64,000 bases of DNA from Turritopsis dohrnii (taxonomy: Eukaryota > Cnidaria > Hydrozoa > Anthoathecata > Oceaniidae): contig BQMF02000099.1 of the NCBI GenBank assembly GCA_027922465.2, forward strand, positions 1 to 64,000. Direction: 5' to 3'. The notes beneath the pieces were generated by a model that ran no database searches, was not told where the DNA came from, and worked only from the letters and a program-made list of their open reading frames with translations. Of the stretch, positions 42,875 to 55,636 are shown piece by piece (the first letter of the stretch is position 1; every line of letters starts with the position of its first letter). A program made the translations under genes and the position numbers.

Positions 42875-44030
42875 AAACAAGATGCCCTTGCAGGCATAAG
42901 GATTTCTGCAAAATCAGCTGAAGTATGAAAAAAGAAAGGCTATGACATTCATGAAATTTAAGAAAGGTTTAATCATTTCCGCAATATAAATTTCTGATCA
43001 TGTACTCCACAAAAATCTGGATAGAGCATAATTGGCACTATGCAAAACTTTATACCAATAAACAACATTAAACTTGATTATATTTGAACGACATAATGTT
43101 CTTTATTTCATTAGTACGAAATGATATTAAGGATTCAGTGATCAATTCAGATAAAACAATCAGTATGCATGTAAGTTAATGTAAATGTTACGAATTTATG
43201 AATTCAATATGTCTTGCCTATCATCGTAATAGAATTCCTAATTCACAAGCACAAAAAGAAAAGCGTAGATTTTAATGATACAAAATACATGTATATAAAC
43301 ATTAAATTTTTAATTACGTATACACGCCAGAACATTATGAAAGGATAACAACACAATATGAAACATTACATTAACTACCAATAAATTTAATGAAAAAAAT
43401 AACGTCAAATTTATATGCTTTCCGATATCACTGTAATTACGTATGTACGGTCAATCTTCCTAATTATTGAGACTTCCCAAACACAAAAAGTAAACAAAGA
43501 TTAGGATTATGAAAAATATGACCTCAACTTATACCAAAATTAGCAAACATAACTGAAAGCAGAAATTTGAGTTAAAGGATGTCCAGTATTTAAAAAATTA
43601 CAGACAATCAAGGTAAGGTTCAATTTGCTATCGTAAATAGAAAGTCCCCATTCCTAATTAAAGATATTGATAATACAGCCAAGACCTTATACAAGTAGCT
43701 AAAATAGCTAGAGAGAAACATCAAACATAAAATGATGCACAGGCAGAGAGGGTGGACAAGACATTCTTGTATGTTGTTGGAGCTGGAGAGGAAACTGAGC
43801 TGAGCTGTATGTATCCAGAGCTTAAAAAGCACCACAGCCCACACATGAAACAAACGATAGGCTTACAAGAATCCAAGACATTTTCCAAAAAATAAAAGCA
43901 TTCCTTTCCACATACTGTTTTATAAAACATTGAGAACTTGCTTTAGAAAAGAATGAGCGCAGTAGAATCATCGTAAGATAATTATAAATTTCTCTCCTTC
44001 TCCCTTAAATCTTCTTTTAAATCTGTTCCA
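42875..44030 (-). repeat. Old interspersed repeat, copy 2 (partner 37915-39300)
   Basis: Same left-end hairpin signature (42877-42895) followed by GATTTCTGCAAAATCAGCTG, and the same order of internal blocks as copy 1, including the pair of degenerate sub-repeats (about 42955 and 43310) and the distal CATGAAACAAACGA block (about 43845). Divergence is high. Confidence 0.6.
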
Positions 44031-44780
44031 TATTGATCAATCAACACGAGGGGTTTCTTCGGTTTCCTCTACCATTATGCGAACGGCGTGCAGACGTGAA
44101 GTCGAAAAATACCCGGATGATCACATGGCGGAAATTCAAGCCAATAAAATAGCGCTATTAAAGTTAATTAGCACCCTTTCGTAATAGTGGCGCTCTATGC
44201 ACCAATGAATTTTGAGTCGGCGGCTGTATGAACCAATGAACTTCGAGATAAAAAAAATCGCTAGGTTTGGACAGTAAGATGAAAAAAAACTAAGAAAAAC
44301 GACGAAAGTAAAGGCTTTCTTGCTTACGCAGAAATCCAAAAAGAAGAAAACGAAAGCCGGTTGTAATAGCTTTCTTGCTTACGCAGAAATCTAAATATAT
44401 CATTCTTTTGAGGCCATCTGTACCATTATAAAGAGAAAATCAATTGACTGAAAATAATTAAACAAATACCCTGAGTTCGTTTTTCGAATGGAAACAACTG
44501 GACTAAAATAATGTCAATTTCTTTATTGTTTTCTCCATAATCGTTATAAAACAATCAATTTTCCCTTTTTAGAAAAACAATGGAGAGAGGAGAAATTAAG
44601 AAGTAAGATGAAAGTTTCTGAAATGTGAGAAACTGCCATAGCAGTACTGGACAAGGAAGATAACCTATTATTAACTTTTTATTTAATTATAATTCATCCC
44701 TCCGAATTTTTCTATACATTTACATATAATGGACACTTTGAGTTAAGGAGTTACTGCACACCTATTATAACTTATCCCTC
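44031..44780. other. Spacer with short local repeats
   Basis: Contains GCTTTCTTGCTTACGCAGAA twice (about 44311 and 44370) and a CGCTAGGTTTGGACAGTAAG block (44250) also present at 42853. No gene. Confidence 0.45.
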
Positions 44781-44945
44781 ATCCACCCTTATTAACCCTG
44801 AAACATCCATGACTTCACAGAGGTACGGGCTGGTAGCAGTACCACCAGGGAAGCGACTGGTAGAACTTTGTGCTTGCCCAAAGGGTGAGTAGAACCCAGA
44901 ACCTCTGGTTTGCCAGTCGAACACGCCACCGTTATGCCACTCCTG
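44780..44945 (-). mobile_element. Possible tRNA-headed SINE fragment
   Basis: On the minus strand from 44945 the sequence starts TGGCATAACGGTGGCGTG, A-box-like, followed by GGTTCTGGGTTCTACTC, B-box-like, at tRNA spacing. The cloverleaf is incomplete. It may be a SINE head or a decayed tRNA. Confidence 0.35.
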
Positions 44946-44959
44946 CTTGAAAACTCAGA

Positions 44960-46140
44960 CACGAGAAGCTTATGCAGATTTTATCCTTTAGCAGAAGGGA
45001 GACGACTTAAGTTGAGATGGACAAAACATTTCAAAGTATTTAATAGAGCAGAACCCAAAACTCAAGAGGAAGACAAAGAATATGAATTCAACAACAGTAT
45101 GGAAGAGATCACAATATATGAACCAACTAATTAAAGTGAAAGAAGCAATAAAAAATCTACAAAATGGCAAGGCAGCAGGAATCATCTCCGTCACAGATGA
45201 ACCATTAAAAGCAGATGTAGACTTAACAGAAATAAAAGTACACCAACTGCTAGAGAAATGAGAAGATCCCCAAAAACTGGAAGAAAGGGTTAATTATTAA
45301 ACTAGCCAAAAAGGGAAATGCAAAAAGCTGAGAGGCATAACCCTTTTTCAGTAGTTGGAAAGATACAGAGCAGAATTACTGCAGACTGGATAAGAAATGC
45401 AATTGACTTCAGGTAGAGAAAGGAACAGACAGGTTACAGGACAGAAAAGGGAACAACAGAGCAGGTCTTAATACTGCAAAACATAATAGAACAAGTCAAT
45501 GAGTGGCAAGCAACACTATAAATAAACTTTGTAGACTTCAAAAAGCCTTTGATTTTGACCCTTAAACCATGAAAGCCTTTTGATCATCATGAAGAACTAA
45601 ACTATTTTATGAAGGCTTCCAATGCGCAGTACAAGACTCACAAAAAGTATGTGATTGGATCATCATTAAATCATCATCACATGCAGAATAGACTGTCAAA
45701 AGCAAGAGGTACATTTATCAGAATTAAAAAGACATGGAACTACAGGAAGAACTAAGCTAAAGCTGTATAAGATGCTAACGATGCCAGTACTGCTATATTG
45801 ATCCGAAACTTGCACGTAATAAAATGAACAAAGGAGCAGCAAGGTAGTTAATATTGCATAATCAATGCATATGAAAATACTCCATTATAAACAAACATAG
45901 TGAACTAACTTTATGCAAGAGGAAATGTATTGCCAAATCAAATGTCTCGCTGAGCTGTATCATAATTATCATATATAAAGCAGCACAAGAGCCATAAAGA
46001 CAACCTTACAGAATAGATTGGCTTGAAACTGTCAGAAAACTTTGGAAGAAAAGACATTTTAATCAACAACACGCTCTTTCCAAGTTATCAGATCTGGTAA
46101 AAGTATTTGTTAAAATCTATGAATTCAAATTTGACAGTTT
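44960..46140 (+). mobile_element. Decayed RTE-like LINE (reverse transcriptase to C-terminus)
   Basis: Plus-strand broken frames show LRWTKHFKVFNRAE (about 45015), a shifted KNGKAAG-type block (about 45160), FSVVGKI (about 45345), NIIEQVNEWQATL with FVDFKK (about 45480-45545), NRLSKARGTFIRIKKTWN (about 45690-45740) and the late C-terminal block at 45950-46070. This covers most of the RT domain and the tail, with many stops. It is the same family as 19.7-20.5 kb. Its last part is duplicated at 50.45-50.53 and 54.05-54.13 kb. Confidence 0.75.
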
Positions 46141-46530
46141 AATTATTGTAGGACCAAAAATGGGCAAAAACAGTTCTTGAGTAGTTTGAGAAAGGTGAAC
46201 CATTTCACTGTTGCAACAAGAGATGATATTACTGTTAACCTGTAATTACAACATTGCCATCTTTACATGGAAAAACCTTCTTTGCGTCTGAAGATATCTA
46301 TGAAAAATTCAGAATAATGGAGGTGGTCTGACAGGTGTTCAAAAGTGAACTATCAAATATCAAGTCAGTGGATCTTTCTGTTCAACTTTTGTGTAGTTTT
46401 ATCCACATGCAAAGTTTGTTTACCCAACTTACTAAAATTGTACAATGTTATCTAATGCAAAAGATCCGCAAGTAACCAAATATAATGTTTTAAGATAACT
46501 TTTCTTTAATGATTATATATTTCTCAGTAG
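46060..46530. repeat. Duplicated segment, partner at 54080-54760
   Basis: Matches 54080-54760 in the same orientation, including TGAGTAGTTTGAGAAAG, GATATTACTGTTAACCTGTA and TTTCTCAGTAGTGGG blocks. The partner copy is longer by one stretch. Non-coding. Confidence 0.7.
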
Positions 46531-46868
46531 TGGGAAAGATATGTTAAGGCGGAGATGTAACTTTCTCTTCTCCATTCAAAAGTTCGATAGCTGTATTTGC
46601 CTTCCAGGTTTGGATGAATTGTAACTGATGTGTAATTAATTCGTGCAGGAAATTTTTGTGTAATGGGAATTACATGCTTAAAACATTTTTTCACAATCTT
46701 TACGCCACCGCGTTTCTTAGAGGAAACACAGTAACTGATGATTTTTGGTGTCAGCCAATTTGGATGACCAACAAATTTGAGTCGAAATTGTTTTTGGAGA
46801 CGCAGCTGTGACGACATTAAATCATTGATCAATGATATCTCAGTAACGATTGGTGGTTCAACGGTCCC
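46524..46868 (-). other. Unrecognised open frame, possible exon
   Basis: On the minus strand a frame is open from just after a TAA near 46869 to a stop at 46524, about 113 codons (it reads GTVEPPIVTEISLINDL at its start). The product is basic with aromatic residues spread as in a beta-rich domain. The PPIVTEIS start recalls Ig/FN3-type linkers. No strong acceptor precedes it. The duplicated segment at 54.74 kb keeps only the first tens of bases. It could be a host exon or part of a transposon. Confidence 0.25.
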
Positions 46869-46869
46869 T

Positions 46870-48050
46870 TACATTTTCTGGATCAATTTTTCAACTCTAC
46901 ACATGGATACACTTTTTCTCATTCTGTGATTTAATTTATCATCATCTATTTTCAACACGAGGGATTGTGCACATCGCTTTCAAAATTAAAACCCATAAAA
47001 AGACTTTATGCAGGATACTAGTAGTATATAAAGTAACACTAATGGCATTAATATCATTGACTTATTACATCACATTTACCATGTAAATTACACAAATATC
47101 AGCTTCAACGTTTTCAATGTTTCTGACGTTTTCAGCAAAATGAATGAATGATTATATAAGTATATCAGTTGGTATCACAAATCTTTTGTTAAGTCAATAA
47201 GATCTGAAGTCTGCATTCTAAAGTTAAGAGTCTACCTGTATCCATCTGTAGTAAAATACCAAAATTTAGTTTATAGGGAGATATGTCAATGCATTATAGG
47301 TCTAGCATAAATGTACTGGGAAAACAAGGACATTTTCAATAATTAGCATCTATTTGTCAAATTTAAGTAACCGCCGATAATCTAATTTGACATTCAATAA
47401 CAGATAAAAATAATAAACACCTTTCACACTAGTTACAGTGTTTCTGTAACACGAAAAAAAGAAAAAACACAGATCAAGTCAACAATTAATGCAGAAATAA
47501 CACAACTCATAATTCAAATTTTAAGAATGTTATGCCTGTTATAAGATCACTTTGATAACAGCCTAAAATCCAAATGTATCTCATCAGTTACATGCTCAAC
47601 ATACAATCTTATTTTATTCTATCTTTTATACTATATTATCTACATGATAGGGAGAGAAACCCTATCATGTTATGTGTTATGAAACCACAGAATTATGACA
47701 ATTGTGGAAGATATTCATGGCCTGCGTATTGGTGACAATTTATTTATTTTTTTGTTTGGTGACATATTTGTTGTGTGGTAACCAAAGTAGTCATCACAAA
47801 TCACTAAAGCAAGTTTTTATGTAAAGTTCACCTGAGCAAAGTAATTTTTATTCTTCTTCAATACTCACAATTTATACCTATTATATTTACAAATAGAAGA
47901 CCACCCCCAATTAAATAAAAATTAATCTATTCGAGGAGGTGACCACCAGAAATTCTCATGCAATAAAACAATATTGGTATGTCAGAAAAGTATTTAAACT
48001 ATAAACTTAAGAAATAAAGAGTTAACATATACTCTATAACTAATGATTTG
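46870..48050. other. AT-rich spacer with one strong hairpin
   Basis: No gene seen. A perfect 11-bp stem with a 7-base loop lies at 47642-47670 (ACATGATAGGG, then CCCTATCATGT). Confidence 0.45.
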
Positions 48051-50350
48051 GTTTGTGCATAAGAATGAGTTGATAAATCATCGATTTGAAGATTTTGCAT
48101 AATAGAATTCCGGTTATTTATTGATTGGTTTTCAATAGAATATTCACCGAATGACACCGTTTTGAATGGGTATTTTACCAGTTTTCCTGATCTCCTTCCA
48201 CGGAGATCAAATCCACACGGTTAAAGCGAAAAGTATTATAAATGCATGGAGGAAGTTTGTTATGTAAATATCGATGTTCAAAAAGAAGGTTCCGAGGCTT
48301 TACAAAATCGAAGAACTTAACAAGGCCAAGATTAAGAAATATAGGATTAGAATGGGCTTGCCAATCCAGTTTAGAAATGATTCTGACAGAACGTTTTTGA
48401 AGTAAAAATATACGCCTGGTAATGTACGTTTAACGCTGTCCCAAATCTGGCAGGCATATTAATATGAGGATTGAAAATGGCATAGTATACTGAAACCAAA
48501 ATAGACTGGATCATAAAGTGGCGACTGAGCGCCATTTGCTCTTCGAAGTTTGATTGAAAGTTCATTGACATGCCTAGACCAGTTAAGATTCTCATCTATG
48601 TAAATTCCAAGATATTTGATTGAGGAACTGCGTGATAGTCTTTTCCCATTTAGCTTAATATAAATATTAAAGTCAACATTACGATTTTGATGTTTAAATA
48701 CTATGTATTCAGTCTTAGCAGTGTTAAGAGAAATCATATTGGCATTCAGCCTATGAGATAGTAGTTTCAAATCATTGTTGACATATTTTGCCAATTGCTT
48801 GGCATCACGACTGAAATTTAAAATATTTGTAACATCAGCAAAATGGAAAATAGAAGAGAACCTAACTGCCCTTTGCATGTCATTTACATAGATAAAAAAA
48901 ACAACGGTCCAAGAACTGAACCTTGACGAACACCATATACAATTTTCGAATAGCGAGATTTACAATGACCAATAGAAACATACTGGCTCCTATTACACAA
49001 AAGAGATCTAAACCAATCCAAGGCTTTTCCACGTATTCCATAATATCTAAGTTTAGCAAGTAATATCTTGTGATCAACTGTATCAAAAGCTGTTTGTAAG
49101 TCTAAAAATATTCCACATGCAATTTCTCCTCTACCTAAAGATTTGAGAATACGCTCAACAATGTTCATGAGAGAGGTCTCAGTAGAATGATTCGTTCTAA
49201 ATGCAAATTGAAGTGGATATAAAATATCATGAGAATTAAGAAAATTGATAAGGCGTTTATACATAATTTTTTGAAAAATCTTGTCAACATTGGAAAGCAA
49301 AGAAATGGGTCGATATTTGTTAGCCTCTTGAGGAGATCCTTTTTTGAAGACAGGTATGACCTTTGCTATTTTAAGGGCAGAGGGAAAACTACCACTTATA
49401 AAAGAAAGATTGATCAAATCTGATAAATGCTTGGAAATTTCAAATTTTAACAAAATTAAAATTTTATAGGGAATGCTATTTGGACTAGAGGCCTTGTTGC
49501 TATGTAAGCTGTTTATGTGGTCAAAGACTTCATCAGGACAAGTTGGTGATAAAGAGATTGAATTTGGGTTAGGATTTGCAGATAGTCTCTAAAGGTTTTA
49601 GCTGCAAATAGAATTTTATCTCTAACTACTGAAGGGATCTGAGAGAAATAGGTGTTAAATGTTTCAGCTACAACGTTATGGTCAGATGATAATGAACCAT
49701 TTACATTTAAAGAGATATCGAAATCATGACTACCAGTTTTGGTTTTGATAAGATCATTGATTCCTTTCCAAGTTTTATGCATATCATTCTTGTACGTTGA
49801 AAAATAATTTGAGTAATGATTTTTCTTACCAATGCGAATGAGGCTTATAATAAGGTTACGATAGCATCGATATTAATTAAATTTGACCGATTTCGATAAA
49901 GGGTTTTTACAATTAAGATACGCCTTGTATAATCTATTACGTTTATAAATTGGAATTTTAATGCCAATAGTTACCCAAGGTTTATTTACAAGTTTTCTTG
50001 GTCTTTAAGGGTTTCATTGGGAGATGTTTATCGATTAAAGTAGTCAACCTGCTAAAAATATGTTAAAAGCCTTATCAACGTTAAGTTCTTTATAGGTAAC
50101 TATATTATCCCAATCATAGAAGTGGTAATCAGCTATAAATTTATCTTCATTAAATTTAGACCAGTCACAAACTTCATGAGGGATGCTGCTGTCAATGTTC
50201 TTATTTACCTTAGTACACTTAAGCAGCACAAATTGTGGCATATGATCAGAAATAGCAATAGACAGATTCCCAGATAAACTATCATTACTAGTTGAGATCC
50301 AAATAGTTCCAGATCAACAACAGAAATTGTCCCGAAAGAAGTTTCTTTTT
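48050..50350 (-). mobile_element. Degraded Jockey/CR1-like LINE, 5'-truncated
   Basis: Read on the minus strand from 50.35 kb: the end of an APE endonuclease (SIAISDHMPQFVLLK, about 50235), a linker, then RT in 49453-48884 with NKYRPISLLSNVDKIFQ, FAFRTNHSTETS, motif A FLDLQTAFDTVDH and VRQGSVLGP (usually VPQGS). Motif C reads FADV instead of FADD at about 48835. The C-terminal block (KYLGIYIDENLNWSRHV and QKRSVRIISKLDWQAHSNP) ends near 48.1 kb. Several frameshifts and the lost catalytic Asp make it inactive. Confidence 0.85.
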
Positions 50351-50439
50351 TCAAAAATCAACCATCAACTGAAACAAATTTGTTTTTGTCATTTTGAACA
50401 ACATTGAGCCCATTGACATTCTCCTTCATGGCAGACTAC

Positions 50440-50530
50440 ATCAAGGTGATTTACTGTGTCATAATAATCAAATATAAAGCAGCTGAAGGACTATAAAGAC
50501 AACCACACAGAACAGATTAACTTGAAAGTG
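50440..50530 (+). mobile_element. RTE-like LINE tail, left half split by gypsy
   Basis: Matches 45950-46035 (TATAAAGCAGC, then AAAGACAACC, CAGA, AGATT, CTTGAAA) up to the point where the gypsy element begins. Similarity resumes at about 54045. Confidence 0.65.
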
Positions 50531-50583
50531 TAACATATACATCTCAACCAGCGAGTCTGCATTATGTATGTCCCGTCTCGCGG
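50531..50583 (+). repeat. 5' LTR remnant
   Basis: 53 bases matching 53891-53943 with several substitutions, containing ATTATGTATGTCCCG and CTCGCGG. Confidence 0.6.
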
Positions 50584-53500
50584 TAGCAAAATATGGATCA
50601 ATTAAAACCTATAAACGCTTTGTGTTGGAAAATGTCTCCGAGAACTGCAGAAAATGGAAACAACGCAGGAAGCTAAACAGCAAAGCATCTGGCGTTCAAA
50701 CCAAAGCAGAAGATGTACAGTGTGCAGTGTTTTTTGCATATGATTGTTGAAGATACTCTGAGAATCTACGATACGTTTGAGTTTTACCGAAACAGAGTAA
50801 AACATAATCGAACCACTCATAGAGAAATATGAAGCATACTTCAATCCAAAGAATAATGCCACATACAAACGTTACATGTTTAATACATGAATTCAAGATG
50901 GAAGGTTATTTACAGACTTTCTCCTTGATCTGAAAAGCAAAACCAAATCATGTGAATTCGGCAACACTGAAGACAGTCTCATAGGAGATAGAATCATTTG
51001 TGGTGTTGATTCTAAAAAAGCCAAAGAACGTTTACTTCAGGACAATACATTAGAGTTACAGAAAGCTACTGATTTCATGGGAGCATATGGAGCATCGAAA
51101 TCACAAGTAACCGCCCTGGAAACAACACATCAGACTGACGCCATGCGTCGGATCATCCAAAACCGTACCATTACTTCAAGGAACCAAAGCAAAAAAAGCA
51201 TGCCAATACTGCGACTTGACCCATGGGAAAATAGAATGTCTAGTATACGGCCAAGGATGCATTAATTGTAACAAAATGAATCACATGAATCGCACGTGTT
51301 TGCAGATCTTGACCAAAACAATTTCACCAAGTGGAACGACATGAAGAACCACCAGATGATCTTGAAGTTTCATATCTGTTTATTGACCATATCAGTACAG
51401 CCAGTAGTACAGGTAAAGAACTCAAGACACCTCTTGAAATTAATGGATACACCATCGTTTTCAAAATTCACAGTGGTGCTGAATGTGACGTATTACCCTA
51501 CAAGACCTAAACAACCATACCAAATCGAGCTCCACTCGTTCCCACTAGAACAAAATTAAGATTGTACGGAGGTGTTTACATTTCTATGAAAGGGAAGTGC
51601 AAAATGGCCGTAAAGAGGAATGACATGAGTCACACTTCCTAATTTTACATAGTAGATGTAGACGACGCAAAATCGTTTTTGGGGCTCGAATCCTGCCAGA
51701 ATCTAGAGGAATTCCGAGTCAATGCCATCAAGTGCAACAACAAAATTATAGAGGAATTCAAGGATGTCACACTGGAAGGTAGAAGGGAAATTCCATATTT
51801 CCCTGCGCAAAGAGGCTGTACCAGTAACACATGCGCCACAAAAAGTGCTATTAGCCATATCAGGCAAACTGAAAAGAACTATCGACCGATTAGAAACAGC
51901 TTTAATTATATCTTAAAAAAAGAGCCAACCGAAAGGTTGAACTCCCTCTTGTAATCGGAGAGAAAAAAGACGGGTCTCTGCGACTTTTCCTCCACCCTAA
52001 AGAACTGAACGAACATACGAAGCGACAGTATAAGTCTGTACAAATCCCAGAGTAGCTCTCTAGCAAACTCCATGACATAAAAGTGTTTACCGTAATAGAC
52101 ATGACTGACTGTTACTGTCACAAAGAACTTGATGAGGAATTGTCCAAGCTATGCGTCAAAGTTTTGTCGCCTACCGTTCGGAGTGTCTTTTGCTGCTGAT
52201 GCTGCCCAATAATGGGTGGAGCACAACTTTGGTGAAATCAAAGGCGTTTCTGCTGTACACGGCGATATTATTGTTGGAGGAGAATATGATGGGCAACATG
52301 ACGACACCTTGACACAAGTCTTGCAACGAGCGAGGGAAAGAAACATCAATTTCAATTTGAAGAATATCCAATTTCGAGTTCACAATGTCAAATACTTAGG
52401 AAATATCATCAGCGGAGAGGGTCTGCAAGCAGACCCCGAGAAGGTGAAAGCAATTACCGAAATGCCTGAGTTGTTTATTATTTACGACAGTTCATCCAAT
52501 GGTAACTCCTACATTACGCAGTCTGTTGCAGAAGGGCGCACACTGGTCATGGAACCATGAACGTGCCGCTGCTATTGACAAGATCAAAAACATGTTCTCC
52601 TCCTAGCCAGTGCCATCGTTCTTCAATGTGACAAAAGATGTCATTTTACAAGTTGATGTTTCATTGCATGGACTGGGGGAGAGTATTATCCAAGATGATC
52701 ACCCAGTATCTCGAAGTTTGACCGACTCTGAACGCAGATATGCACAAATAGGAAAAATGCAACTTGCAATTGTCTTTTCGTGTGAAAGGTTCAACCAATG
52801 CACTTACGGGCGGAAAAGTGTCGTGAAGAATGACCACAAACCACTTCAACATATCATGGTTAAACCATTAGCAGAAGCGCCACCGAGAGTACAGAGATTA
52901 CTCATTCGACTACAGAAATACAATGTACAAGTAACATATGTCCCTGGGAAAGACCTCCACATTGCAGACACCCTGTCCCGAGCACACTTGTCCACTTCAG
53001 ACCAAGATCATACATTGACAGACCCGATACTCCCGTCTGTGATCATATACTCTGGTGGCAAATGGCAAAAACACCAACAAGAGGTAATCTTTTAAGCAAG
53101 GAAATTCTGGCCATTGCGATACGACCTTCACAAAGCCGAGGTTTTCTTACTGAAGAACAATGAGATCGTTGTTCCTTCAACAATGCGCCCACTCATCTTG
53201 AAGCTGTTACACGAATCTCACCCAGGAGTGGAGAAGACAAAAGCGCGAGCTCGGCAAACCGTGTACTGGCCGACACTGTCTGGAGGCACCGAAAATTTAG
53301 TATCCAGGTGTGTTTAGTGTCTTACACACCGAAGTAAACAACATGATAGAACCGTTGATACAACACGATATACCTGACATTCAATGAAGCAGTTGAGTCG
53401 GATATGTTTGAATTCGAAGGAAAAAGCTATATCACAGTTATTGATTACTACTCGAAGTTTATCGAATACACAAAAATTCCTGATAAGACTGCATACGAAT

Positions 53501-53890
53501 ACATAAAGCAGATTTTCACTCGTCATGAAGTCGTGGCAGACAACGTGCCCTACAATTCACACGAATTCATCAGATTTGCAGAAAGTTACGGTTTCGATTA
53601 CAAAATTCCATAAGAACTACGAAGTTCTTGCACAAAACGGCCGTTCATACCTCAGAAATCGAAGACACAAACAGTTAACACAGGACTGAAAACGGGATTA
53701 CATGAAGACGTGTATAATGCCACTGCACCAAAACGATCAACGCATATACGAAGCCAAACGAAATACCTAAAACTATAACAACGACAACAAAATAGCTTTT
53801 CTTGAGTTTTATGTAATTTTATGTTATATAATTGCCTCACGGAGACATTTGACATAGACCTCAGCCCAGCTTGGATAAAACATATATATG

Positions 53891-53943
53891 AAACATATAT
53901 ATCTCGACCAGCTAGTCCGCACTATGTATGTCCCGCCTCGCGG
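53891..53943 (+). repeat. 3' LTR remnant (start)
   Basis: Matches the 5' remnant. The 3' LTR may continue to about 54045, where similarity to the paralogous empty site resumes; the equivalent part of the 5' LTR appears deleted. Confidence 0.55.
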
Positions 53944-54045
53944 TCTGTGGTCTGTAAAGTTGTAACTTGAAGAAAAAAATATAGATTGATGGCAGACAGA
54001 ATGGTGTAGTCACGTTTCTTCCCCGACACGGCTTTTTCAAAGAGA

Positions 54046-54760
54046 AAACTTTGAAAGAGAAAGCATTCTAACCAACGACACTCCCTTTTCAAATTTTCAG
54101 ATCTGGTAAAAGTGTTAAAACTGGTAAAACCTGGGAACATAATTACAAGAGGAGCTACATTATTGCAGAAACAGTTTTAGATGCCAGAATCTTTGAATAA
54201 AGCATATGATCAATTTTTTACATAAGCCATATTATTTTAACGCAAGAAGCTTCACAGATAAGGAGAATCTACACAAATAATTCATTCTGAAACATCAAAA
54301 TTAAACATTGTGGACAAACTGTGCCACCTGCTAACCATCAATCAGTAGTGAACAACTCCTTGGCAAATACAGTTATTGAGTAGTTTGAGAAAGACAAAGT
54401 GGTATACCCCCATACACTAAAGCTGAACGATTTCACTGTTGCAGCAAAAGATGATATTGCTGTTAACCTGTAATTACACATACATGATAATAAACCTTCA
54501 TAATACAAATTCATCATAAAGTTTGTCATTATTCCATTATAGGATTATACAAATTAGTGGATCCTGTTTTAGTACATTTTGAACCTTCATATATTATCTG
54601 CATGCAAAGTTTGTTTACCCAACTTACTCAAATGGTATAATATTACTAAAATGCAAAAGAACTAAAATATGCAAGCCAATGTTTTAATATGACTATTCTT
54701 TGATGAATATATATTTCTCAGTAGTGGGTAGGTGAAGGTTTAACTTCCTTTTCTACATTC
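54046..54760. repeat. Duplicated segment, partner at 46060-46530
   Basis: Right-hand continuation of the RTE tail and the following non-coding block, in the same order as at 46.06-46.53 kb. Confidence 0.7.
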
Positions 54761-55410
54761 ACTATTATAGTTGCAGTTGAATATTGTGACATACAAATGT
54801 TATGCAAGCAACAAAATAAAATGTTTAATATGATTATTCCTTGACTTTAGAAACACCCCCAATTGAATGAAAAGATTTAAACTGACAATTTATCCAAGGA
54901 AGGTAGCCTTACTTGATCCCGCAGTGTTTTTAACCAGTGATGGATTCGAGCTATAAAGATAAAGAGATAATTAGATATATAAAAGTACTTAAAGAATACG
55001 TAGGAAGTCAGATATTTTACTAATATAACTCAACATAACAATGCTACAACAGAAAAGCCATAGTGATTGGAAAAATTTTGGCAACCATTTGTTTGTACCT
55101 ACAAATACACATTTTAAAGGCCATCTATGATAAATACAGTATTTCAGTTTTGTTGCAAATTGTCTCGAATTTAAACCTTTCACATCATTCATAATAGATC
55201 TTCCAACTTTTTTCTATTGAAATTTTTAATTATTATTGTTTCAAATGTGGAAATAAAAACTAAAACATGTTTCCAGAGATTTTTTTGGTGCGAACTGCAT
55301 ACATAAATAGTAAATATGACAGGAAAAGTGCATTAAGCAAGCAAAAGATTTATTAAACTTGTGGAGGTAAGAAAAGAATCTGTTAGCAGAACTCATTCTT
55401 AAGAAGTTCT
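54761..55410. other. AT-rich spacer, no gene seen
   Basis: A short block near 54850 (ACACCCCCAATTGAATGAAA) resembles 47900, so the duplicated region may extend this far with a deletion. No coding. Confidence 0.4.
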
Positions 55411-55414
55411 TGAA

Positions 55415-55636
55415 CTATCCCTTATTTTTAGTGTTTACCAAAATTGATCTTTTCACCTTTTGTGCATCTTTCTTTTTATTGCTAAGATAAGATGCTACTA
55501 AGGCTACTACAACACATTCTTCTTCTGAATTCATCATGAAATGAGTTTCTTCCAATGCATTCCCTAATTTTATCTGAATAATGTAAACAGCTGATTCCAA
55601 TTCAACGAATCGAGCAGTCAAATTTATTGAATCCAA
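55415..55636 (-). other. Unrecognised 73-codon frame, perhaps Harbinger-related
   Basis: The minus-strand frame contains SEEECVVVALVASYLSNKKK, and after the stop, FKNFLRMSSANRF. The order of an acidic-hydrophobic start, a basic run and an FRMS-like motif recalls the N-terminus of Harbinger-type transposases. The match is weak and the frame has a stop between these parts. It starts right after a TAA with no acceptor or ATG. Confidence 0.2.

Larger units (their letters stand above)
50529..54045 (+). mobile_element. Degraded Ty3/gypsy LTR retrotransposon
   Basis: In order on the plus strand: a gag-like region (FLLDLKSKTKSCEFG, about 50910-50960); a zinc knuckle C-X2-C-X4-H-X4-C (CINCNKMNHMNRTC, about 51258-51300); a protease-like block in which the catalytic Asp is His (FKIHSGAECDVLP, about 51460-51500); an RT with stops (KKDGSLRLFLHPKELN at about 51965, HGDIIVGG at about 52258); RNase H (52610-53050, DHKPLQHI, TLSRA); and an integrase with an HHCC-like finger (about 53210-53320) and core (VIDYYSKF, about 53435). 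A 53-base direct repeat (50531-50583 and 53891-53943) is the LTR remnant. Stops in every domain show it is dead. Confidence 0.85.
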
